A DNA stretch of 64,000 nt, from the NCBI RefSeq assembly GCF_002999335.1, contig NW_020312125.1, forward strand, positions 1 to 64,000. Direction: 5' to 3'. The DNA is from Cyclospora cayetanensis (taxonomy: Eukaryota > Apicomplexa > Conoidasida > Eucoccidiorida > Eimeriidae). Of this stretch, positions 34,601 through 55,900 are shown in pieces (positions within the stretch are counted from its first letter, which is position 1; each line of letters opens with the position of its first letter). A program made the position numbers and the translations under genes. A model generated the notes under the pieces. That model made no database searches. It saw only the letters and a program-made list of their open reading frames with translations, and had not been told where the DNA came from.

Positions 34601-37124
34601 TCTCTCAATGCCCTGACCCGGCAGGGCTCCAAAATGAGGGGAAAGGAAACTGATAGAGTCGGCATTACTTCACCCTCCTAATATTCCGAGCATTTACAGC
34701 TAGGTGTCCACGGCATCTCGTGCGCATGAACAAAGCATGGAAGGTCCCCGTAAAGTAATACCCCCTCTTTGCAATATATGGGTACGGACAGCCGAGCCAA
34801 TCGGTCAATTCTTGATTGCTTATTTAGAAGAATGTATTCTAGTGGAACGTCCCGAAGTCCAACTTGGCCCACGGAGTGTGGAGTGGTGCGTTTTGCCCCA
34901 AGAAGCATTAAATGAGCAAAAGCGAAAAGCGATCTAATGTGAATAAAGGAGCACGGAAATGTGCATACGCTCTAGGGGAGGCGGGAGTGCCCCCTCGAAA
35001 CAAATCATCATAGGCACGAAGCAATTGTGCTTAGTGCTCCTAACGGTCTATCAAGAAGACGGACCCACTTGCAAATGATTTACAGCCTTGGCAAGCAGTC
35101 TGAACGACAAAAAGCAATATAATGGTCAACGCAAGAAGCTGAGAATTAGCACACATAGTGCACCTCCAGATGGAGCACTGAGCTCCGAGGCACTGCATCA
35201 GCCCATGTGGACGGGTGCTCTGTGGCTTGGAGTTTCGCGCTTCGTTAGTCCGGTGCTTCGACACCAATCAAAGTGGGGACTAACGTAGCCTTTCACCGTA
35301 AAAGGGAGTGGCTAGGTGAAAACTTTAAATCCGTCGGTTTTGCCTCCGCAGCGATAAGCGAGTGCAGAGTATACGGCCGCGCGGGACCGCTCCCCAGCGA
35401 TAGAGTTTATACAGTGTAAAGAGGTCATTGATATGCTAGAAGTGGGTCGGACTTTGGGAGAAAAGTCCAATATGTGTCTTTAGAGAAGCTGAGGGCCCGT
35501 GTTCGAAACCCTCCAGGCCGTGTAAAAACATAGGTAGTGTTAATTACAAGTTGGATGTGCTGATAGAGGTCTGGGAAGAGATCTTTACATTGATGATTCG
35601 TGCAGCAGCTAATTCTGAGGAATCTTCCGACAGAAGGCGTGTTGCTTTGTGGTGAAGGCGCAGTCGCGCTTCCTTAGTTCACCCCCGACCCCTCCCCCTC
35701 CTGCCCTTCTGTGTAGGGCAAAGCACTTTTCTTCAAATTGATTCGAAGTTCCTGGCCGCTTTTCTCCATATGTCGTCTGCCGTGGTGAACGGTGCGCCCC
35801 CACCGCTCGCCTACTAGACAGGTGAATACAGAGCTCCCTAGTAGCTAGCTTCACAGAGCCGTCGCATGCTGCCAAAGTTAAACGTTTTTTTTTTTCTCAG
35901 TGACATCAGCAGCACTAATCTGCTAGGAGGTGACGGCAGCGGAGCGAGTAGGCGCTCGATGCTTCAGGCTACACGCCTCTTGTCGCCTGTTGGCTCACAG
36001 AAAGGAACAGCCACAAGCATTCTCTCCTGACCGCATAAATGAACCATTTCAAATACACAGCTCGACGCCGGTAACTATGTAATGCGTGCGAAAACCCCTG
36101 GTGTTGCGTATTTGCACTCCGTTCCCCCCCTTCCCCCACAATGCGGCTTTCTCCTGCGAGTGAAAACAGCTTATGGCTGCGCCGGAGGAGCACATAGGAT
36201 ATAAGAAGGTCTCTTGAGTGCGACGGAGCACCCTAAAGGACTGCAGAGCAGGTGGGACGAGCATCCATGGACCCGTCGGCTCGCAACCACACCCGTCACG
36301 CACAAGGCGTCTATGCTTCTAATGCCTGCACGGTGCTCTGCCTAAATCCCCAATGCATGCCGCAATTGCACATCCCGATTCCATCTACATAGGGTGCGTG
36401 TTTCATTCGGCTCTTACTGATTTGCGGGTGAAATTGAGGCCCTGAGCAGCAGCGAGGTGTGTAAGGGCAACTACCGTTCCTGCCCATATGTGAGCGCTAA
36501 GGACGCACATACGAATGGAAAGAGGGATTGCAACACGCCCAGATGCGTACGCAAGTTTTGCCCTATAATTCTTACTTCCTTATCTTTCTCCTGCATTGGC
36601 AAGTCGGATGTATGCGCGGGTCACCAACGCGCCATGCATGACTACCTAATGATGAGGGAATCGTGTGCATGCGCTAGAATGCTTCATGTACTAGAGGCCA
36701 CTAATCAATCAAAAAGCAGCGGACTTAGCTGGGAGCTACGGCACAAAACGGGCAGTGTATGTTTCTCTTCACTGAATGTGACTGCTTACCCTGCATGCAA
36801 AGCCCCCATCTCCATAGAGTCTTCTGGGCAGCATAATGAGGAGTTGTGGTTGGTGGAGAGAGAAAGGCATGCGCAGAACTGTATATAATTATTTTTTTCC
36901 TGTTCTGGCGGTGTTGGCGTTTGTTTGTCTGTGAGTTCGATTTGTCACTGGCTTCAGCCGCAGCCGCCGCATCCCATCCAACAGCCGATAGCAGATATGG
37001 AGAGCAGGTTTCGGCTCCTATAAGGAGTTGTCATTGCATTTTCCAGTATCAGACAAGGCTGTGGAAGTGCGCAGAGCCTTCCCCCTCCACCGGGCCTGAT
37101 GGGGTCTTTACGTCGTTAGGTTCC
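31608..37124. other. 5.5 kb gene-poor stretch
   Basis: Apart from the possible N-terminal extension of the HIT gene near 31.6-31.95 kb, I see no gene with conserved features. The part from about 33.0 to 36.4 kb is more AT-rich than the coding segments, poor in simple repeats and CAG, and has only short frames. One frame ends with MDYDPEDFISQLKRYLGW (about 33403-33456), which I cannot assign. Confidence 0.45.
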
Positions 37125-40100
37125 ATGAATGCTCTTTTCCTGCGACATCTCCTGCATCCCCGCGGCACCTCGCGCACTGGCGAGACCATGCCGACACGAT
37201 GTGTACGGTGTGCAGCAGCTGCTGCTCCCCGCCTTTTGGGGTTGCCGTATCATCCTCGAGCTCTCTGGAGTATTACGGTTGAAAGCAGAAGCGGCAGAGC
37301 TGCTTTCGCAGAATGCAGAACGAGGCGTGCGTGTTGCAGCAGCGGGAATGGAATTCGCACGTATCCCGTGAGTCGCATGAAGAATGCGAGAGGCCCTCAA
37401 GGTTCCCACGAGGCCGCCTCTTGGGCAATGCCTCGTTCTAAGGCGCAACCCCGGTGCTTCTCCACCGCTACTGCAGACTCTTCAGCATCCATCAGTAGCA
37501 GCAGCAGCACGACCTCTTCAAGTGCCTTTTCGTTCACGCTCCTGAAGGAGGGGAGCGACCACTGGCTGTCGCGTCTGGCTGCAGCCACGCTGCAGCAGCG
37601 TCGAGAGTTCATAAGGATCCGGGAAGCAGCCCTAGGCAATTGGCATTCAGCAGATCCTTTGTCTCTGTATCAACGTGCCGCGGCAGTGGTGGAAGAAAAA
37701 GAAGGATATCGAATAAGCCCAGTCGCTATCGTGCTGTTTCAAGCAGAGTACGCAGGGAGATTTCTTTCCCCCTGCCCCCCCTCCCTTGGACCTTCTCCGA
37801 CCCCGTGTCAGAAAGCGTCTCCCCCTGCGATTCCAGCGGTAGTTTCTGCGCGCAAGCCTTTCACCTCTCCCTCGACAGTTGATATGCTGCGATCCTTTCT
37901 TCTGCTGTTCGCTTTTCTGCCGCTGATGCTGCAGTTGGAGTGCCCCGTCCGCGGAGATGCGGCAGTGGCTGTCTGCCCACCTGCAGCGACGTCTCTCTGA
38001 GCCAGAGAAGGAGGGGGCAGCAAACTGTGGCTTCCTTGCCATAGAACTGCTTGCTGTAGACAGCGGGGAATCTCGCTTGCTCCGTGCATTTGGCGTGAGC
38101 TCTGTGCCACACTGTCTCCTCCTCGAGAGAGGGCGCGTGTCTGAAGGTAAGATAGGGGAAGGTATATCTAAAAATAACGATAGATGATGCGTGCTGAGCT
38201 ACCGCAAGAATTTTCTCCCCTCTGCTGCCGCTTGAAGTGTTGTTTATTAAAGACCCCGATTCCTTTCTCTTCCCCTTTTCTGTTCATAGAGCACCCCCCT
38301 TTCTCTTTTCCCCACTTCTTTCTCTCCCCCTCCTAACGTTCTTTTCCTGGTATGCCCCGTGCATAGCGGCATCTGTGGTGTCTCCTTTTTGCTTTTTCTT
38401 TCGTCAGAGCTCCCCGCATGCGCGTCAATGGCACGCCGTCAGGCCTTTCTTGCTTCCGCATTTACCGCGATCGCTTCTGCCAGTGCCGTGAAACCCCTGT
38501 ACCCAGTGAGTGTCTGCCTGTCTTCCAGGCTCTGTGTCTCTCCCTGCATGTGCTGGCTGGCGCTAGTTTCTCGCGATGTGTTGAGCTCTCCCTTCAAAGG
38601 GAGTCCACGCGTCGTGCTGAGCTGAGTACTCTGTCTAGCTTTCGCCGCTGCCCCTGTGGAACGTCTTGCTTGCTCCTTCTCAGGATAAATCCACCCACCC
38701 CCTTGTCGGCCAGTGTGAGCGAGCCATGCAGCCATCCCACCTGGGATCAGGCAGCCCTCCTCTCGACTCTGCTGCACGTCGCATTGCACCTACCCCTTCC
38801 CTACTTTCCGTCCTCTCGCGCACGTGCTTTGACATCCCTAGGCACCAATACGCTGCCTGCTTGCTGTGCCCAAGCACGCTTGTGTACATATGTATATATA
38901 TATATATGAGTGCATATATATATATGTACGTGTGTATATACGTATGTGTGTATATATGTGTGTGTATACATGTATGTGTGTATATATGTATGTGCATATA
39001 TATGTATGTATGTATATATATATATGAGTATATATATATATATATGTACGTGTGTATATATGTGTGTGTATATATATGTATATATGTATGTGTGTATATA
39101 TGTATATATATATGTATGTGTATATATGTATGTGTATATATGTATGTATGTGTATATATATGTATGTATGTGTATATATATATGTATGTGTGCTATTTTC
39201 TTTTTGCGTATCCTCCATGCCGATACATCGTTTACCCATGGCGCGAACATGCCCCTAGATGGAGGAGAGGAATATTTTGTGGGTGTGCTGCTGCGTTGGT
39301 CGGCTGCTGCTGCAGTGGCCTCTGCTCTTGGCAAAGATCCTCGAGATTCTCAGGAGATTGAGGTCCTTTCCCCACTAGAGCCTTTTGTTGCTGCTGCTGC
39401 CTCCCCCATTTTTCCCAACGCGCCGCTTCCCCGTTGTGCGTGGATCGTCGCTGTCAAACTTGGACTGTCTGTGGTGTGCCCTTGGTGGTATACTGCTGTT
39501 GTGCCTCAGGTGCTGCTGCATCAACTCAAGTCGGCTGTGCTGCTACCCGCGGCTTCCTCTTCTTCTTCCTCGTCGTTTTCTTCTTCTGCTGCTGCTGTTG
39601 CTAAACCTTCTTCTTCAGTGCCTCTTTCGCCCATCCCCGCAGCCACGCGGCAGCCACAGAGTGCGACGTCAAAAATCATGCCCGCTGCCCTTTGCCACGG
39701 CGACTATCTGCTGGATAGCGATCCAGCAGCTGCTCGGCTCGCGGCGCGAGCGACTGTGGCTCTGTTCGACTCTGCGGGAGTGGCGACGGAGGTGAGGAAG
39801 CGTCGAATTCAGCCCTTCATCACAGAGAGGGGCAGACGCTGAGTGCGGGTTCAGAACGCACATGTCAACATCCTGGTCACCTTGGAGGCGGCATGCGCTT
39901 TTGCTTCTTTGTATTTCAGGATCTCTACCAGTTAAGCGACATTCTCGCGCGAGAAATTGGCATCTGCTACCGAACAGGCATGCGCAAGGAGAAAGGCGGA
40001 GGGATGCCTTCTCCCCCCTCTGCGTCTGCCACAGAGGCTGACTCCTCCTCCACGATGGCGAAGCTGCAAGCGGCCTTGGATAAGCTTCTTGAGACGAACG

Positions 40101-41659
40101 AGCCACAGTGGGCTGTCGATGACTGCCCGAACATCCGTTCTGCCGCACTGTACAATCAGCTCGGTAAGACACGCTAGACAGACTCTCCCTGCCTTGCGAC
40201 AGGCTGCTGGCGAGGCTCTTTTCTGCCGCCAAGCAAGAGGGATTAGGGGGAGAAGCGGCTCTCTTTAGAAAGGCTGTTTTTTGTACCAGCAGAGCAGAAT
40301 ACAAGGGTGCAACTTGGCTCAGACTGCAACCGACTGCACCTGATCGATGAACACTGGACAGACCGAGGCCTGCGGGGGTACTGCATGCATGCATGCATGC
40401 ATGCATGCGTCGTCTTCCTGCTTATATGCGCTTGCAGTTCTCAATCTAAGCCTCTTTCAGCGCGCTCGCGGTGCAGCGCACTATCCACCGAAGCCTTCTG
40501 CTCTTGGCCTCATGGCGTCAAGGGCTGTTTCCAGCACGAATGCATGGCTAGCTGCGCCCAGCTGGCAGCGAGCGGCGTGGCTAGCGCGTGTGCGGCGCTG
40601 CCTGGCAGCCCGGCTGTTTCTCGATGGCTCCGAATCCGAAGGCTTGCGGCTTGCCGCGTCCTCGCATGCTGCTTTTTTGCGAGATGCCGCACAGCACAAC
40701 TGCATAGAGGTCAAGCTTGGGGGCGAATTCGCTGCCTCTGCTCTGACCCCCGTGTCGGCGTTTCCAGACGAGGACGGGAGCAGGAGAAGTGGTGCAGAAA
40801 CAGCTCATCCCTTGAACTTGTGGATGGAACCAAGAGCTCCCAACCCTGGCAGAGCCCTGCTGAGCTCCATGTACACTGCATTAGGTACGCTTCTTCCTAG
40901 TGAGACACTGCAAATCAGGGTGCAGACGGGAGGCTCGCTGGCCGATCTACAAGTGCAGGAACGGGTACTCAGAGGAACACAATTGAAGGGGCGTATGCAT
41001 GATGAACCCGCTAGCTTGTTTCTGTATTAAACGGACTTTTGTCGCAACGCGGCCGAGAGCACTTTGTGTACACCTGTCTTCGAAATGTTTCTGTCTCCGT
41101 GCGTGGCTGACACACTCAACACCCTGCTGCCCCCACGCTTGGCGCCTCGAGCATGTTTTAGGTTGGCTCGGAGGCCTTGTCGGAGCATGCACATGACGCT
41201 TGCCTGCCTGTGGTTTTGTGCCTACTGCCCCTTCGCACAGGGCCCGATGACTTGCGCGTGCTGCACACTGCTGCGGAGTTTGATGTGATGGTAAGCAACT
41301 GGGAGCCTTCGCTTAAACTCAGCGCAAAAGGTAGCTGGATGCGTCCTCGCCATACCCTGCTACAGGGGGTGTACATCAAAAAGGCTGTATACCCCATGGA
41401 TAGCTTGCGGGCCTCCCTCTCTCGGCAGCGCCGCCAAGCAGCGCCGGAGGTCTCGTTTGTCTTGCATGCCGCTGTGCGTCTACCTGTCTACCTGCCTGTC
41501 TGCCTACCTGCCCATTCGCATGCTTGCTTTTGCCCTTCACTGCCACGTAACCCTCTTCTCAGGTGAAGGCACATGAATTCCATGAAGCAAAATTTAGCCA
41601 TACAAAGGCGCGCAGAGGAGGCAAACCCAGGATGGTAAGCATCCGCATATCCTCCGGAT

Positions 41660-41699
<40 letters not shown>

Positions 41700-42063
41700 A
41701 TACATGTATACATAATACATTCATGAACATGACGCAACGTGTGCACACACACCGTCGACAGCGTTACAAGGACTTTTCTCGCATAAGCTGTACCGCACAC
41801 CCGAACGGAATGGACGTTTGCGGCCTTTTCCGGGTGTATCGTCAGCACGAGTTTCCACACGGCTCATGTGTTCAGTGCTTCTTTTAGCGCTTTGTTTGCT
41901 TCGTTCTTGGCCTCATGAGCTCTCGTTTTAATGGAGCGTGCTGCCGCAGATGCGGGGTCGGTCGGGCCGGTGGTTCTGGTTAGGCCCTTACTGGAAGCCA
42001 CCGTGGGCCCCCCGTCGGACATCCGTGGTCGAAGACTGGCATCTGACAAATGCTGCTGCGTAA
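37125..42063 (+). CDS. thioredoxin-fold protein, probably mitochondrial, no active-site Cys
   Basis: Exon 1 (37125-37747) starts with an Arg/Ala/Ser-rich, acid-poor N-terminus like a mitochondrial presequence. It joins exon 2 (37935-38146) to rebuild [20 protein letters not shown], the beta-strand and active-site loop of thioredoxin, with WSAPS where WCGPC is usual. Exon 2 also has [19 protein letters not shown], including the cis-Pro motif. Exon 3 is 38408-38505. Later exons in phase are 39259-39791, 39920-40163 ([13 protein letters not shown]), 40438-40884, 41241-41290 or longer ([17 protein letters not shown]), 41563-41634 and 41950-42063, ending WHLTNAAA. Lack of the CxxC and the helical, TPR-like tail recall the YbbN/CnoX co-chaperones; that is inference. 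The join from the exon near 38684 into 39259 is unresolved. The tail could be a second gene. Confidence 0.5.
38895..39190 (+). repeat. (TG)n/(TA)n microsatellite in intron
   Basis: About 300 bases of TGTA, TATA and TGTG repeats between exons of the thioredoxin-like gene. The long frames crossing it on both strands are artefacts. Confidence 0.9.
40382..40408. repeat. (GCAT)n palindromic microsatellite
   Basis: Seven tandem GCAT units, each palindromic with its neighbour; the same motif recurs at 58773-58792. Confidence 0.9.
41661..41696. repeat. (TA)n microsatellite in intron
   Basis: Pure TA run just after the donor at 41635 in the thioredoxin-like gene. Confidence 0.9.
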
Positions 42064-43288
42064 ATGCTCTCCGCGCGGCTATCTGGAGACGCAGCCTAGC
42101 CACTGCTTAAGCCCTCTAGGTGCCCTTCTCCGCACCCACCCCGAAGCAGCAGGTGCTACCCGCCACATGGTGGGTAGCAAGAAAGCGGCGGTTGAATTCC
42201 GCCTTCCCAACACATTCTCTCTACCCACGACCGACAACGCCCCCCAAAGGGGGCTGTACAGTGCACGTATTTTTTATTGCCCTAATTAGGCTAGGCCTTT
42301 ACTATTTATTTCCCTGCTTAGAAGTCACGGGAAGGCACGCATACAAACTGCAACACGCACCGGGCGGCCACTGGGGACGCCATCATGTGAGGGCCCCTTA
42401 AAGAGGGGCAATGCGGCTCGTGCGCGGCGAAATTGCAAGCCAAGCTGCTCTGGAAACGTTGTAGAGCCACGAGACATCAGGAAGACTTGAATGTGTTCAC
42501 TGCCGCATACGCCGAGCACACCCCAAGGCAAGAAATGCTGGCCGTCCCAAACAAAATCGGACCATGCCCCTAGTCTTTTTCTGATAAGCACAGTCGGAGC
42601 GCGAGAGCAGCTTCTCCTTCTCAGCTCCCCACAACACAGGGCAGCTGTTCCTGCTTCTGCTTGTGCGCATGTGCACCCACCACTTTTACTGGCTAAGTGT
42701 GAGGTGGAGGCGAGCTACCACACAGAGGCAAGAAAGGAAGATAAGAGAGGAATCGCTAGGAAGCAGGCAGCGTGACGGCTTCTTTGCGTTCCGATCCTGC
42801 TGCTGCTTCACCGTCACCGATGCAATGATGCAACAACGCATCGGGTGTGCAAACGACGTCAAAGACCACGTTTGTCGTTGCCGCGCGAAAAAAAAGCACG
42901 AGCAGCAACGCGCCAACAACCCCGGTCATCCCGTAACCAATCCTCACCATCTCGAGCCAGCTCGGTTGCCTCCCAGTTGGCTTTCCAATTCTGTATACAC
43001 CGTTCCACTGTAGCTGTCTTGTGTACTAGTGGCCATCTACCTGCTTAAGGGTGCACGTGCTGCCGCCTCTTTCCAAACTACAGTAGGCATGAATGAAGGC
43101 GTCGGTTGCGTGCGACGGTTGAAACGAACAACGACCACAGCTGTCGCCACTCCGACGGCCCCTCACTCCGTGCCGACAGAGACGCGAAATCCCGGCAGCT
43201 CACCCGGCTGACTGACCAACGGACACCTGACAGGCTGAGAAAAGGAGAAGATGCGAAAGAGGGCCGGGTGTAGACACGCGAATTGCAT
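42064..43288. other. 1.2 kb convergent intergenic region
   Basis: 3' flanks of the thioredoxin-like gene (plus) and CDC48 (minus). No gene recognised. Confidence 0.5.
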
Positions 43289-51377
<8,089 letters not shown>

Positions 51378-52438
51378 CGTGCGAGCTTGGAAGGTGCAAT
51401 TCACGCGTGGTTTCTTGTGGGTGCTGCGATAACTGCTACAGATGCTCGTAGTGTGTCTGCGGCGCCAGGGTTGGCGGCTACCGTGGGAGGGTGGAGAACC
51501 GTGCCGCCGTGGGAAGTTGCGCGTACACCACAAGCCAGTGGAAGTTGCTATTCCCAGTACCGTATTGCCAGGCGCGTAAATGCAGGATATTCCTCCGCTT
51601 ACACAAATGGCCACGCAGAAAGACAGCAGCAAGCCGAAGAAGCAGCGGCTGCTGCTCGAGACGGAAAGAGGGAAACCACCAAACGCCCGAGTGGAATCCG
51701 GGCTGCCGCTTTCAAAGAGAGCGAAACTCAGGCACAGTTTTAAAAGACTTACCGCAAGGGGGAGGGCGGCTGGCCACTGCCGCTGCTGGCAGCAGAACTG
51801 CGCAGTCCGCGGCGGCGGCGCGCAGCAGCAGCAACGGTAGCAGCACGCCAAGCAACTATGTGCTACTGTTTGTGCCCGAAAAGGGTTCAGGGAGCAGAAG
51901 AATTCGCTAATTAGTAACTAATGAAGCCTAAAACAAAGGGAAACGCGTCATGTTAGGAAGAAAACAGCAGAAATTATAACGAAAGATACGGTCGTATGAA
52001 GCCATTCCCCAGCCAGGGGTATGCAACCCCGTGTGGGATTCAGGTGAACAACCGCGGTAGCCTCTCGGTAGTGTACTTTTCAATATCTTCAGTGAATTAA
52101 AATCTAGGTCTTAGCACTTGTGCATCACTTGCCGCCTTTCCTGCTGTTTAGTTCCTTGATCAGTAATTCCACGCCGCCCACTGCCGCCACTTGCTGCAGT
52201 TCACATGTCAACGCTGCTCGACCAGCTCTACGACTATCTACTATTGCTACCAGTCTTGCTGCCACTGTTTGTGCTTTGACGCTTCTGTGATGTCGACGCT
52301 CCTAACGCCCCTTGTCCGGATCCTGCCAATGAGGTGGCAAGCGAAAAAAGATGTCCTTGTAGATGTATTAGATAGTAGTGCTGGGTCAGAGCACTTGCTT
52401 CACCAACTACGAATCGTGTAGATTATATTTGAGCAAAT
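51378..52438. other. upstream region of CDC48
   Basis: Probable promoter/5' UTR of CDC48. The CDC48 frame stays open upstream of the ATG at 51377 to about 51851, but that part has no CDC48 similarity. No other gene is supported. Confidence 0.5.
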
Positions 52439-52953
52439 TTACTTCCTATGAGCCCTGAGATGTGGACTTTGTCTTTGGTTGCGTTCCTCATTGTGTTCCC
52501 AGGATCGTTTCGTAGATGTCCTTTGTAGTAGGCTGAGATGCACGTGAGCACTTTCTACTAAGTTAATAAGAAGAAGACTAACGAAATGCCGACAAAGCGT
52601 GTAGTTAATTTTGACTCATTCATTTTTAGATACAACGAATGTGATAGAGGGCGATATCAGAGTAACTTGGCCCCCTAAGTCTTCCCCCACTACTTCAAAT
52701 TAAAAGCCTCGTGTTACGTACCAAATTGTCGTGGCCAACTGAGTGCAGGACAGTGGAAGACTTCCCTCACTATCTCTATCATCCAGGCAAGTAGGTACAT
52801 AAATGCAGTGCAAATGAGAAAAGCAATTGCGTGCGTCAATTGCTCTAGTGAGATCAAAGGGAAGAAAGAGACATACATTAACCAACAAAGAACGAAGACC
52901 AGACTGAGGCAAGCGTCGCACCGCGCGACTTCAGCCGCTGATAATTTGGGCAT
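52439..52953 (-). CDS. possible small membrane protein, two exons
   Basis: Not recognised. Exon 1 (52953-52722) starts at an ATG (MPKLSAAEVARCDA) and encodes two hydrophobic segments at about residues 17-36 and 42-62 (LVFVLCWLMYVSFFPLISL; AIAFLICTAFMYLLAWMIE). It ends at a good donor TTTG|GTACGT. A phase-compatible exon from an acceptor ACTTAG at 52557 to a stop at 52439 adds a basic, Gln/Arg-rich tail, giving about 116 residues. It stands alone in an otherwise gene-poor stretch. The second exon is uncertain because it has no conserved feature to confirm it. Confidence 0.35.
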
Positions 52954-55900
52954 GACAAGGAAGGCCCCTGTGCCGTAGGACAGATCTCAGGCCACTCAAA
53001 GAACCCTATGCTCTTTTCCGCTACATTTTGAATCCCGCCATGGCACGAAAGAACATGATCACGTGCTTTGCGCAGATCGGCACTAAAAAGTTAAGTCGGA
53101 ATGTACAAGCGACGGGATCCCTGCTTTGTTTCGAATCGCAGCAGGTTACGGTGAACATGGTAGTACTTCACCCTCTTCGTTTTCTGTAATATGGCAATTT
53201 CAGTGGATGCATGGGTGTCAAAAACCTAGTACTTACTCAGGTTCAATAAAAGCCAGGTAAAATACCGACAAGGATGGTGAAGTGCACAATAGTGGATCGC
53301 TGGGGTGTCACGTGTGCACGTGGCTGGTGCTCTAAATATGTACATTTGCCCATTACCACTGTTCCCCGACTCAATGTTCAGTCATATTCACTGCTGAATG
53401 GCTAATTGCAATGCTAGTAAGGTGGACATGCATGCTGAAGAGCGTCTTCTATTACTCCGTTTCTCAACCTTCAGCGCAAAACCAGTGCCTCACCGTTTGG
53501 AGGCACGGACTTCACCCCGCTTACTCTACAGGGGAGTGAATTTATGCAGAGAGAAATAAATGATTTCTTCGCTCGTTCCTGCACACTAATTTCCACAGTG
53601 CAGTGCCTTTTATTAGGTCACCCATGGCATACCTACGATTTTGTCACGGTGCGCTGGTTCAACCCAGCCATTAGGAACCATCCTGATGGTAGCCAAACCC
53701 GATTCAAAGTGGCGCTTAACTGGCGCAGCCTTGCTAATGATAATTCTGGCCTCATTCAGCAAGCCTGAGTCTTATAAACTGCGTTAGAAAGAACAGGCAG
53801 ATTAAACTTCTGCACCCTCTCCTCGGATAGCAAAGGTCCTTCGCGTTTAGTGCAAGTAACGCCATCAGTTATAAACTATTCATGTAAGCTTGTACTAACG
53901 CAGAGTTGACCCTTGCTAAGTCCTTAAGTGCCGCAATACCCTTTGTAGCTCACTTACCTGCGCAGCAGCCTGCGTAGGTGGCTTGCTGTTTCTCGGATGC
54001 ACCTATCTTGCTTGCCAAGCAGCTTGCTTCCACTACGGCAAATTGCGTCGTTCAAGTTCTTTGTCTTTCTTGACTGGCTTGGAGTTCCAGATTATTTTAC
54101 GCAGTCTCATTATAAATTTAGATGCGAGGCTTTGAGGCTGCCTGCACTGCCTAGGAGCACTATTCCCCCCTGACTTTCTTTTCTCAATCATCCAGACTGT
54201 AGGCCAGGGGTTGGTGAACAAAACCTTGAGATTCTCAGGGCTGACGCGTTTTTGTTAATCAGACATCGAATACTTCATTTTTTGCGACAGCCTCGCTGGT
54301 GGGTTGTTTAGTTGCTGGGTAGGTGCCCATGGTGCCATCGCGTGATCATAAGTAGGCCGTAGATAACCCAGCATGATGCAGCTAATCCCCTAGGTTATCG
54401 CTTTTGCAAGTCTAAGCTTCACACTCCTCGATACATCAATCTTTTGATATATCCCCCGCTGCATCCTTTTCAATTATCTCACCTCTTGCTGTTAAGCTCG
54501 TCTGGGGTATATGAAGGCTCGATTTGTAGAAATCTCTGCACTCAGATTGCTTCCTCTACACTAATCAAGCCACCATTGAGATGCTTAATCCCTCAGTGAA
54601 TACACAGCAAGCTGCACATGTTTCTGTCCATCAAGGGAATGAGGAGACATACGTCTCCGAAGGCCCGATGAAATGGTGGATTGATTAGCCCGACTGACGA
54701 GCGTCTTACTTTTCTTATTGGCAAAGCCTCTTCAACGCGTACACATATGGTTCAGCGGCCATAGGATCATGCCTTCATACGAGCTGCCAAGCTGCGTTGA
54801 AATATGCCCGCAGGCCGACCTCTGCCGGCTCAAATTGCGCTGCTTCAAATTCAACTATCATAGCCAGAGGTTTCTTTTCCCACTCTGTTGCCATAGAACA
54901 TCGAAGTACTACACTTTTGTCATACAGAAACCTTACATTTGACTGCATTCAGCACCCATGGATGTGGGTGAAGAAGCTGCAACTGGGGTGGTAACTGTAA
55001 CGCTGCATCAAAGGTCTCCGTAGGAAGGCACTTTACCTCAAATTCTACACACTTTTGGTAGAAATTGGTCAACAGCTTGCTCAGAGAATTCTTGTCTTTT
55101 TCTGCTCGTGCGCTTCAGAGCTCCTGATATGGGGCAAAGGAACCACTGAGATGAGCATAGTAGCAACCAGTCGCACATGGCACCCTGCGCACACTCACAC
55201 AATATTGCGCCTTCTCTAAATCAAGCTAATTAGTCACTCTTTACCTATAAATACATTAGTATAGCCAAGTAGAAGGTAATGAAGTGAACTATTACCCACT
55301 AGACGCCCTCTGCCTTTTAGCTTAGACGCAGAAAATAGGCAATTCATGCCAATGCCAGGCACTGGCGCAGAAAGCAGGTCAGCTGGCTTTCTGTCCACGA
55401 GCAGCAGGCCTGTACAGATCAAGCTTGCATGCTCACGGTGCTGGCAGCCCTAAACGAGGTCGTGGGACAGGCCGTCCGACTTTTTCCAACGCCCCCAAGA
55501 GTAGTTTCTGGCTAGACGGCCTGCAGAGGATGCCGCAAAGGCACTTTTGGTCTCTACCGAGGCAAAAGGGCATCTCACTTCGGCTCAGGGGAGAGACCAG
55601 CTTGACTTGGTGCACCGTGGAGGGCTGGCCAAAGAGCCTTCAACTGGGCCACAGCGGAATCCCCCTCGGAGGAAGCTCTGTACGCATTCCGACGCATGCA
55701 GGGGAGGCTGCTACAATGCACTTTGCGTCTCGTAGCCAGATTTTATGAAGCGGTTCAGCGTGAGCTCAATATAGCAGTCAGCCTATGGAGCAGAGAGCAG
55801 CACACGAAGACCTCAGGTGAGGCGAGGCATACGCAGCTACCGCTGCTCACAGGCGCAAAGCTGCTTTGTGCTTTAGAAAGGTACACGCCTCCGACTATGT

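Noticed and set aside
35501..35525. GTTCGAAAC sequence resembling a tRNA T-loop
   Set aside because: The flanking bases do not form a T-stem, and no acceptor stem or anticodon arm could be drawn around it.
38666..39361. Long frames on both strands across the TG/TA tract
   Set aside because: They cross an intronic microsatellite; the Tyr/Ile/Cys/Val repeats are not protein-like.
53540..54945. Possible degenerate retroelement (integrase- or RNase H-like fragments)
   Set aside because: Short minus- and plus-strand peptides vaguely recall Ty3 polyprotein segments, but no catalytic motif, long terminal repeat or extended frame supports it.
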